Below are positions 47,401-59,400 of a stretch of DNA of 64,000 bases, one piece after another (the first letter of the stretch is position 1; each line of letters opens with the position of its first letter). This DNA is from Sialis fuliginosa (taxonomy: Eukaryota > Arthropoda > Insecta > Megaloptera > Sialidae): NCBI GenBank assembly GCA_961205875.1, contig OY540810.1:21886001-21950000 (forward strand), written 5' to 3'. A model generated the notes under the pieces. It worked only from the letters and a program-made list of their open reading frames with translations. It made no database searches and was not told the origin of the DNA. The position numbers and the translations under genes were made by a program.

Positions 47401-50400
47401 TTTCACAATTATTTTGATAATCACTTCCATGAGAAATTACTTCCGACTTATTGTCAATTTTTTAGATTACTTCTTGGCTATCTGCCTTTTGCCTTTTACT
47501 GAAATTAAAAAAAATACTTCTACAAAATTAATTGTATTAAATATTATGGTTTTTTATATATAGCCTACATACAATAGAATGAGATCATTTTTTTTACAAA
47601 ATTTTTTAATTTAATATATATGGTAAAAGACGAATGGATACTTTATTATCTTTGAAGATAAATATGACATATATTGTATATGTACATATATACAATACAT
47701 AATCAGTGGCGCAAATAAAAGTTTTGTATTTTTTTATTGAGACAAATATGATTTTGGTAAAATAATTTACAATTTATTCGAAGAAAGTTACATTTACTTC
47801 TTTTCAACCGAGAGTTTTGATATTAATCTATTCTAATTTTACTTACTCTTTTATTTTTAAACTCTACTAATTAATTCAACTCTAACGAAGAATCTCAAGT
47901 ACCTACTACTAATTAATATTTTGAAAATCTGTATTATTACATTGTTTATGTAAACTAATCGTTCAATAATTTAATTAATTAAAATTACAATTCCACCTGT
48001 ATTTAATTTACATAGTAACTCGTGCAGCCATCATTTTTTATTTTTTACATTTTTCAATCGATTTTTTTAAGTAAAATTCCTTTATTTTTTAAATATTAAA
48101 TATTTTCAGTAAATTTCTCAACATTATCGAATTCTTGGAACATGGTCTTCTATATTTTTCTATAGATAACTATGCCACTGGCATTGCATGTAATGTATAT
48201 AATTCATAGTATATACGTTACTTTGTGCTTGATTTCTTGGTTTTGTGTGGTATTTTGTAAAAAAATATTTTAAATGGACGCATCATTATTTTGCTTGGAA
48301 ATATCCTTTATTCAAAGAAAACTTTGTAAATACTTGTATTGGATATTTTTCATAAATAGGTATGTTCTTTGTAGTTTTCTAACAATATGCGTATTGCTTA
48401 TGTTCATTTAATATGTATTATGTATATATGTATATTTATTTTTAAAGCAACCAAGGTCTATTTTAATTATCCACTTCAGAAGGTATAACAATTCACAGAA
48501 AATTACCTACCTTCTAATTTTGTAACCCCACTCTCATAGTATTTTTCCCGCTGGGTCTAATGAAACTAATTACAACCCTCCATTTGTGACAGGGAATGAA
48601 ATATTAAATTTGTCTTTTTTTGCTTTTTATTCATTATACAAAATTGTAAATATCTCCAGTCCTATGCAAGATTGTTTTTTCCCTTAAAACCCCTACTACC
48701 GTAATATTTTTCCTGCAGGATCGAACGAAGCCAATTACAACTCTTCATGTTTAACAAGGGATGAAATATATGTGTTTTATTTTTTGCTTTTAATTCATTA
48801 TATAAAATCGTAAATATCCCGGATCGTAGTTAAAAATTGCAAAAGCTCACCTTCTGTCTACCCCTGTCATTAGGGGTTGAATGTCAACATTTTTAATTTT
48901 ATTATTTATTTAGTTTTTCCGAATTCACCGTTATAACTTAAGCAGCTATGTAGATAAACATATCAAAAATCCTTCCTCTTCCCCCTTCCACGCTATTAGG
49001 GGTTGAATATCAATTTTTTTTAAATATTATTTTATTATAATTTATCTTAATATCGTAAACAGTTATATAGACAAATATATCAACACTTTAAAACAGTTAA
49101 CATCCCCTTGCAACCACTTCTTCAATATTTGTACTGCAGAGTATTTATTTTAAGATTCAAGTAAATTCGACCTGAATTTCGAGAAATCCCTTCTTAGTGG
49201 GTGCTTACGTCATAAAAGAATGACACCCATAAAATATAACGTTTCTAGGTTCAGAGGTTTTGACTCGGCGATAATGTATCAGTCAGTCAGGTGAGTCAGG
49301 ACATGTTATTATACTTGTATATGTTGCGGCTAAAACCCGAAATGCGGCTAGAACTAGGTGTAGCCGGCTACACCTAGTTCTAGCCGATAACAGTTGGCTA
49401 GAACTAGGTGTAGCCGATTGCATTCGGTTAGAACTAGGTGTAGCCGGCTACACCTAGTTCTAGCCAACTGTTATCGGCTAGAACTATTTTATTATGTTAT
49501 AAATTTTATTGGGGGGGGGGGGGGGTAAATACATGAGTTAAATTTTTTGAAGGTATTTTGAACTAATGTTTTTTTAAAACACGTTTTTTTAAGAACACTG
49601 AATATTTAGGGGGGGGATCGTCTCCACCCCCCCCCTTACTACGCCACTCGATTGTCCTTTATATTAGGGTTAATAAGTTTAATCTTAATTTTTTGTTACT
49701 AATTTATATTTACCCCCCCCCCCCCCCTCGAAAATTTTTCTTACTACGCCACTTTAACAGTCAGCAAAAAAACGAAGAAATGTTTTAATTTGATATATAA
49801 AGTAACGCATATTTTTTAAACTATAGTTTATAAGCCCCTCATTCAAGAAATCCATACAAAGAAACATCAATATTCAAGCATATCTACCAGCAAATGTGTA
49901 CTATTCATAAACATCAACCTAAAAACTGATATCGAGATTCCACACCTAGTTCTAGCCGATAACAGTTGGCTACACCTAGTTCTAGCCGAATACAATCGGC
50001 TACACCTAGTTCTAGCCGAATATAATCGGTTACACCTAGTTCTAGCCAACTATTACCGGCTAGAACTAGGTGTAGCCGGCTACACCTAGTTCTAGCCGCA
50101 CTTCGGGTTTTAGCCGTAACATATAGATAATACCGTATAAAATTGTTTTTAAACCATTGAAAAGTATTTATTTGACTACTAAGTTGTATTTTTAAGGTTA
50201 ATTATTCATGTATATTTCCTAATCAATTCGGAAATTAAATGAGATACATGAACATTGAACAAATTTTATCTATAAACTGTGTTAATTTCATGCCTGTAGC
50301 ATCAGTTTTCATTAATTGTAAGATAATATAAAGTGTATTCCATATTGATAAAGCCATGAGAAATATAATATTAGGTGAATTAGAAGTGTTGGAGTGGTTT

Positions 50401-53400
50401 TTGTACAAATATGAGGACGTATGGTTGTAGTGGAGTCATATAACCGAAATTTTTTTTTGAATAAAACAATCTTTCCCTACAGCGATTTTATGATTTTAAA
50501 ATGTTCTAGGGATCAAGAGAAGTTTATAACTGAGTTTGTGGATTAATCCGTTTTCCGCGCGGTACTTTTTTCACGACTTTTCCGAAAAATCATCGATTTT
50601 TCCTGTTTGCGGTTCGATTTTTCGCGAATATCTCGGCTTCTACTTGATCAATATCGACCAAAAAAAATAAGGATACTCGTAATGAACCTCTCTATCGATC
50701 TGTGGAAGGCGGAATACTATAACTATATTTATAACCTCAAAAAAAATTACAAACTGCGCATATAACAGATTTTTTATTTTATCTCAATTACTTTGCAACA
50801 AGTATGAATATTTTGATGAAAATAAAATAAATTATGATCCTTAATAAACCTACTAAGTTTGATTTCAAAATATTCAAAATTGCCGCCAAAATTTATATTT
50901 TCAAAAAAAAATTGATTGACGCGCCATCTTTGGGCAAACCATCGTAGAGCAATTTTGTTTATCTCAAATTGTAGGGTATTTTATGCCCTTTTAAATGATG
51001 TATATATACTTACCCATACATTCTAAAACAAAAAAGTTATTAAGATTTTTCTGAACTGATTTTTGCTTTTTCGGATTGTTGCCGTAAATACATTTTTCCC
51101 GCTTAACTTTCATTATTGTTCAAAACAAATTACAAAATTTAAAATGTAGTTAAAAGTTAAGTGTTTGAAACAAATTTAACATATTTTTACTATATTAATT
51201 AGTAGGTCGCCCCAAAAATTTTGTAATTTTAAAATTTCACCTGCACAAATTAATCAGTTTTTATTATTCAAAATACATTTTCATACATGAAATTTTTATT
51301 TTAAGTAATGAAATAGGTTAAAAAAATTTAAAAATTAAGTCTTCTAACAGATTCACTTGTACGAGAGCTAGCTTATGGATATTTATTTCATTTGATAGTC
51401 CTACAGGAAAGAAGATGGTCCATATAAAAACGACTTCATTCTTCATTACACATGGATAATTGAAACTTTTGATTAATCTGATGATTCAGAAATAATTGTT
51501 ACTCTAATGAGGCTTGGTTAAAATATATATTTTGAGTAACTTTGAATTTAATTAATTTTCAAATAAAAATAATAATAATTTCAAATAAAATATATTTTGA
51601 ACAATAAAAACTGATTAATTTGTGCAGGTGAAATTTTAAAATTACAAAATTTTTGGGGCGACCTACTAATTAATATAGTAAAAATATGTTAAATTTGTTT
51701 CAAACACTTAACTTTTAACTACATTTTAAATTTTGTAATTTGTTTTGAACAATAATGAAAGTTAAGCGGGAAAAATGTATTTACGGCAACAATCCGAAAA
51801 AGCAAAAATCAGTTCAGAAAAATCTTAATAACTTTTTTGTTTTAGAATGTATGGGTAAGTATATATACATCATTTAAAAGGGCATAAAATACCCTACAAT
51901 TTGAGATAAACAAAATTGCTCTACGATGGTTTGCCCAAAGATCAATCAATTTTTTTTTGAAAATATAAATTTTGGCGGCAATTTTGAATATTTTGAAATC
52001 AAACTTAGTAGGTTTATTAAGGATCATAATTTATTTTATTTTCATCAAAATATTCATACTTGTTGCAAAGTAATTGAGATAAAATAAAAAATCTGTTATA
52101 TGCGCAGTTTGTAATTTTTTTTGAGGTTATAAATATAGTTATAGTATTCCGCCTTCCACAGATCGATAGAGAGGTTCATTACGAGTATCCTTATTTTTTT
52201 TGGTCGATATTGATCAAGTAGAAGCCGAGATATTCGCGAAAAATCGAACCGCAAACAGGAAAAATCGATGATTTTTCGGAAAAGTCGTGAAAAAAGTACC
52301 GCGCGGAAAACGGATTAATCCACAAACTCAGTTATAAACTTCTCTTGATCCCTAGAACATTTTAAAATCATAAAATCGCTGTAGGGAAAGATTGTTTTAT
52401 TCAAAAAAAAATTTCGGTTATATGACTCCACTATTGATACATTTTTAAATGCCGCCTCGAAAAAAAGAAATTTTAAATTAGCTAATAAATTAGCGTTTTC
52501 TTAAAAAAAATATTTTTTTACAACCATTAAAAAAAGTTGGCTTTTATAATGATATTTCAGTATGTCGAAAATTAATCTAATGTAAAATGCCATTTTTAAA
52601 TTAATTATTTATTTATTTCTGCATAAATAAACTTATTTTTCGGACTTGCAAGTCCTTCTTCGGTGTAATGGATAATATTCTATAAAGAAAATTAACAGAT
52701 TCAACTCACAAACTTGTTAAATTAACAGATTTAATATACTAACTTGTTTAACAATACAAGACGTACTTACATTATGAAAATAATATAGATAGTTTTCTTA
52801 ACATTGTTGATACAAAAAAACGAAATAATTTTGATACATTGTTGGAAAAATAAAAATTACATTCTTAAAACTTATTATATCACATAATTAATAGCAAAAC
52901 AAAACAAAAATTGTTATGCTTTTTTAATAAGAAATTTCAATCTTATTTTTTTGTACATTATTAAAATTAAAATTAAATAATTTGCTAGAAAGCAAAGCCA
53001 ATTTCCTTGGGAGCTAACGCTATCTACAAGGTATCAAATCGTTATGAATTTGCTCGGTGTTCTAGAACAATGGTAATACATGTATAATAATGTAAATGCT
53101 ATGCATTTTATGAGGTACACTTGGCAGCACTTATTTTAAGTAGCTGATTTTTACTTAACGCGCATGCGTTAAGGTCATCATATTATGTACGATTACATTC
53201 GCTACATCTGTGAGTGTGTTGTCATTATATTCAATTCCTAACAGATAGCGTTAGTCACAAGCTAATTAGAATTTTGCACTCGACCAAATTCTTTATAATA
53301 CCTGGTATAAGGCTATTATTTATATGTGATGTTAAAAACAAAACACTATTGATTAATTTATATTAGTTTCATGGCAACATTTCAAAATGTACCAATGACA

Positions 53401-56400
53401 AACAGGTTATATTTGTCAAAATATCTTTATCTGGAATACCTTTATAAGATAGAAGTTCTGAACGACTGGCTCATCAACATCAACCCCTGAACCTATAATT
53501 GTAAGGGGGTGTCTTCCTTTTATGACGTAAGCATCCACTAAGAAGAGATTTTTCGAAATTCAGCATCTAAGTGAAAAAGTTAGTAAAATCCCCTTGCTCT
53601 ATTTAGTTTTTCGACAGGTCGATTCTTAACTATCATGTTTATCGCTTACGTAGCTGTTGAATAATTGATTAAAAAAGTATTTACGAGGAGTATTGATTTC
53701 TTTTAGATGCAATGAAGGTTTTTTTAAGTGCGATTACGGTGGATGTATCGATGAAAGTAGACGCTGTGATGGATATGGAAATTGTATGGATGGATCCGAT
53801 GAGATTAATTGTGTAAGATCTCTAATTGAATGCAGGTAAATTATATTATTATCAATTGAAATATTCACATCACTATATTAATGGAAAAAGATACCAAAAC
53901 ATTTGTATTTACTTAAGAAATTTTAGAGTAAAAATAAAACTAGAAATATAATTTTCCAACTACCCATTTTTCTTCAGAGAAAACCCACTTTATTCCAAAA
54001 ATATCTCATCAAAAAACCACTTAAAATGGATTGTATGAAAGTAAAAGTGTTGGTTTTATTAAATTATCTTTGGTTCACTTCAAACATATTTTCGAATTTA
54101 AAATTTAAATATAGACAGTATCTATTTATCTACAAACTACATGTATCTATGTACGATGGAACGAATAAAGTAAAAAAGGCCTTCTTTGTGCTCGTCAAAA
54201 AACATGAATAATTTTATTTTAATATTTGTAATATCTACAATATTGAATACGTATAACTCAAACATTTTTAAAGATATCGACATTAGATACAATTTATTAT
54301 TTAGGGCTCTCTTTTCTCTATTATAACTTAACATTTTTATTTGATATTCAATGAAAGACATTAAATACAGCGGTTGAATAGAACTCAACATTTTAGGCAT
54401 TGTTTCCAAACTTGACGTCGCTAAATGATTATTTTGCGAGCTCTATTTCAATAACTATTTATGATATATAATTTTTAAAAACATTATTTTGTTCAAAATT
54501 TTATCAGCTTTAAGATTTATAAAATCTTTTTTATCCTAAAACTGGCAGTTCTAGTGTTATTCCCAAATAACAGCTTTATAAGCGCCTAGAAAGTTATGCA
54601 CCCCCTTCGAAGGGGGGGGGGGGGTTATTGCCATTCTTATGACAGGTACTATTGAATGCAGAAAACAGTTAAATATTGTTTTTAATTTATGTTTTATGAA
54701 AATTTATAAAATAAAATAAAATAAATTTGCACATCTTTTACTACAGGGCATCATTTCACATGTTCAGTAAAAATTTCTACATAGTTTTTAGCTTCCATAG
54801 TTTACGAGCTATTTAACTTTGGGTGAAATGGACGGACGGACGACAAAGTAAAATCTCACGAAGAAACCCTATTAATCAATAGGGTTTCTTCGGAATGTTG
54901 TATAGCTAGATCAGTCTTATTTTGATATTATATATAAAAAAGCTAAACATTTTTTTAGCTAACAAGCACTTTCAAATGGGGTATCAAACCTATAAATCAA
55001 TTTCTTTGACGTTTCATTAAGTTTACACGCACACGCGGTAAATAAACACCAACGGTATTAAAACAGTGATAATATTATAAAAATTATCTTGTACGATCAA
55101 AGTCACCAACTGTGTTATAATGAAGTATCACTGATCTAAAATGCCAATACAAATCGACAGACAATATCATAGAATTAATACCCGGTTGAAAGTGATTATT
55201 GGCTAACAAATTTTGTTAGCTTCTTTATAATACCGGACATAATAGTATTAAAACAAAATACACTGGTATAAAATAAAAGCACTTAAACGAATTGAGAAAA
55301 TAGAACATTGTAACACCGATTGTCATTTAATCTGTCTGTTCATTCAGTAAAACCGAGTTCAAGTGTACCCGTTCAGGCATCTGTATGAAAAAAGAGAAAC
55401 TGTGCAATGGAAATGTCGACTGTCGCGATGGCTCCGATGAAACAACGAAGCGGTGCGGTGGCAAAACCTGCACCAAAAATCAATTCCGGTGCACATATGG
55501 TGGATGTATTGGTACAGACAAAGTCTGCGATGGAATAGAACATTGTGCAGATGGCTCCGACGAAACTGACATTGCTTGTGATGTATATAATTCAGAAGCA
55601 GATGAGAAGGGGGAAGTAATAGAGTATGCGATGTTCATTTGTTTATATATTTATTGTTAGTTTATAATGAGTAGCATAGGCGCCGACTCCGCAAGGGTAA
55701 TGAAGGTTATCACCCTCATAAGTGTGATTCTACAAGTCTACTCTCCACCCTTAACGTGTAAATTTGCAATAAGATATACATCTCAACAAAAAAAGTAACT
55801 TAATTTGATGTACGGTATTTCTTTATTTTTATAACATTGATTTTAATTAGTAATCCCGAAGATTCTAAGTGTGCTGAAACAGAATCCGTTAGTAAAAATG
55901 CTTTAAACTTAAAAAAGTGCAAAAATAACGAGTAACGTTATATTTATGAATTAATTACCATACAAGCAATGTTTTCTCAAATTTTCGTTCACAGTAACAA
56001 AAAGTACTATATATATAAAATTATTTTTTAGTTCTCAGTGTACGATTTTCTAACGAGATATACTAATTTGTAGGAATTATATTTTTTAAATAATCACTAT
56101 GGACGATACTATAGATAAATATAAAAAAATCTCCAAACCAGTATATCTCGACGAAACGTACTGTTTGTTGAGACGAACAAAAACTTTAGAAAAAAATTCT
56201 GCTTGGTAATAGCAATATATGTACAAAATGAACATATTCATAAATTTTGCAAAAACTTTCACTTTTAGGTTGGAACATCTCGTAAACCTGGCATGATGAA
56301 GCAATTCGGGTAACAACATTTGGTTCAGTACAACAAAAAACTATAAATTCAGTATAATTTGAAAAAAATAACTTTTTATGATCTCAACTTTGTAAACCTA

Positions 56401-59400
56401 TATCTTCAAAATTGATTTATATGTATTTAACAATATATTTTTCATTAGAGGATGCAAACTACCACCGAATCCTAGTCACGGATCTTACACATTCAATGGA
56501 CAACCGCCAAAACCCGGAACAACTGTGGCGGTGTACTCCGCTATATTGTATCAATGCGATGTTGGACATGTGCTTAGACCCGATAAAGGCTCAATTCTGT
56601 ATTGCCAGCCAGATTATACATGGAACTCAAATCCTTCTGTTTGTATAGGTAATTAAATTTAAAATTGGACAAAATTAATAATACCTAATAAAATGGAAAG
56701 TTTAAGTATCTATCTATCTGTCTGTCTATGTTCGCTTTCAGAAAGAGAATCGCTGAACCGATTTGTATAAGGTATTAATTATAATAATTACGGGCACTTC
56801 AAAGAGCTAAACAATAACGTTAAACATATGTTACTTACTTAAACATGTTACCTACTGTTGTTAATTTTATTACTAAAATTGTTTAAAAGTAATAAAAAGT
56901 AATGATTTAAATTATTGTACATTAAAGTTATAGGTAAATGAATTATATGTTCACAGGTTCAGTAAATTATTTAACAATCAAATGAAAATATTATAAGCCC
57001 TCGAGCAATACAGAGCAGTTTATTTATTTGATAATTAATATAAAATAGTCATTTTGTAATCATATATATAAAGCAAGAATATTTTCATTAAAATCATTTA
57101 ACAAATATAGTTATCAACAAAATTAAACTCTGTAATATAAATGAGGTTAACTATACAATAGAATGTAGTTATACACATATTTGGTTTTAATTAGTTATAT
57201 AACAATAACGTTTATCTCGGAAGCTATATATTAAATATTTCTAAAATTATAAATAACTAGACTAATTACATTTTCTATAGTTTAGTCATATAAAATAGAT
57301 GGATAGCATGAATTATTTGTTTTGTTTATTTATTTTATATAAAAGGGTATTATTTCTTTAAATAATTTAAAAAAAACTTTTAAAATTTCATAAATAGTTT
57401 CACAACGAATTTGAACGAAAAATGTGTACCTATTTTCTTTGGACAATCTTTACATTCCCCTTCTCCTTAGCGTTTCATATTAGATTATTTTAATAACGTG
57501 ACGTAATTAGTATTTAATTGACATGTTGAGGTCATTTCAATTCACTAGTCCGCTAAAGAAGTTTCACTTCAAAAAGAAATTCACACTGTTGTCAAAGATA
57601 TGACGTGTGAAATTAAAAATGTTTTTTTTTTTTTTTTAAGTAAGAACATTTATATCAACATGTTACTGTTGTTAATTGTATTACAGAAATTGTTTAAAAA
57701 GTAATGAAAATGAATGATTTAAATTATTTTATATTCTAGTTATTGGTAAATTAATTTTATGTTGACAATTTTAGTAAATTATTTAATAATCAATTGCAAA
57801 TTTGTATTATAAACCCTCGATCATTACACAGCAGTTCATTTATTTGATAATTAATATAAAATAGTAATTTTGTTGTCATGTATATAAAGCAAGAATATTT
57901 TAATTAAAATCATTTAAAAAATATAGTAATCAACAAAATTTAAAGAAATTTTTCATCCCTATAATTTTTAGTGAATCTTATTGTTATATCCTCTAAAATA
58001 CGAGTATAAACGTCAAAATAACTGACCTGAAAATAATCGCAGTTATTTACGAATTGTCGCTATTTTCCCTGACCTACCCTCTTCAGTGCTTAGATTTTTT
58101 TTTATAATTTAAAAAAAAGTTTGAAATAATAAACATTTTCTGAAATTTTCCTTAATTTTTTAATTATTTAACATGTGTTATATTTTCAGCTGAATGTCCA
58201 AAATTAGTATCTACATCAATGGATATAAAGTATTTCCGTGAAGACTATGGTGTAAGTCCTAACGACAGTATTGTACCCAACACTACCGCGACACTAAAGT
58301 GTAAACATTCGTTCAGAGCACCGCCGGATGATCCCAACTACAGAGACGTGGCGTGTCTCGAGACAGGGTTGTGGAGTAAACCTATATTCGCCTGTACTCC
58401 AAGTAAGACTTTTTAATAAATATACATATTTTTAGACTATTGAATAGAGGTTTTAGAAAAGAATCATTGCGTTAAAGAGTTTTTATTGTTTATATGTTTG
58501 TTGGTACCTAAAAATGATAAAATTACGAAGTGCTACTAAATATACCCTTGCGTTTTTAAGGGGGAGATAAAACCGGTCACTTTTCAATGTTTTAAATATA
58601 ACTCGAAAATAGAATTGGATAATTTTACAAAAATATTTTTTTATAGAAAATTAAATTCCCATTCAAAATGAATGGTTTAAAAATTAAAAATAATTATACC
58701 TACCAGAAATATTTAAAGAACTTTTTTTTACTAAATTGCTCATTAATTTTTTCTAAGCAAAGATAGGGATAGAAGATGCATAGGGAAAAAAGTAGAGGTC
58801 ACACCCGTCAAAATAGCAAATCGTAAACGTTTTTTTGGTGAAAATATCTGAGATAAAAAATTTACCATTTTTTGTAATTTTTTACCCCTTTTGCTCTCAT
58901 ATGTCGAAATGTTCGAAAAATATTTTTCTTTGGACCTAGGAACGTGAGATTTCAGGAGTTTTTTCCTTATGATATACATTGAAACGAGGGTGTCGTTATT
59001 TGGACTAGACGAAACCGAGACGAGATTTGCATAAATATGAGCGAGACAAGAACGTCTGAAATTTTGACAAAACGAGAGTGAGACATGGTTAACTGATTTT
59101 TTTTACAAAGCAAAACCGAGACGAGACTACCACTTGTAAAATTTGAGACTGAGATGAGATTTAGCTGATTCTCGTCTCGTGTTTAGTGTTTAGCCCTTAT
59201 AAAGTAAATAAATCTTTCTTTCAGTTTGTGGCACTGAAGTACCGAAAGCAGAAGCTTTGATAATTGGTGGACAGGAAGTCAAAGCAGGGCAGTTTCCGTG
59301 GAATGTTGGTATTTACAGAAATACAGAAGGAGAAGATTTTGATCATGTATGTGGAGGATCTATCATATCTCCGCGATTAGTTGTTTCAGGTAAAATAGAA

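Noticed and set aside
49867-50049. Minus-strand frame with repeated ARTRCSRLYS units
   Set aside because: It is translation of the foldback element's tandem units, not a protein.
49343-50095. CRISPR-like array of 20-mer repeats
   Set aside because: Repeats occur in both orientations with short inverted linkers and there are no cas genes. The genome is eukaryotic.
55385-55660. Separate 91-codon LDLa gene starting at ATG 55385
   Set aside because: The ATG is a Met inside LDLa 3. The acceptor at 55347 and donor at 55624 show it is one exon of modSP.
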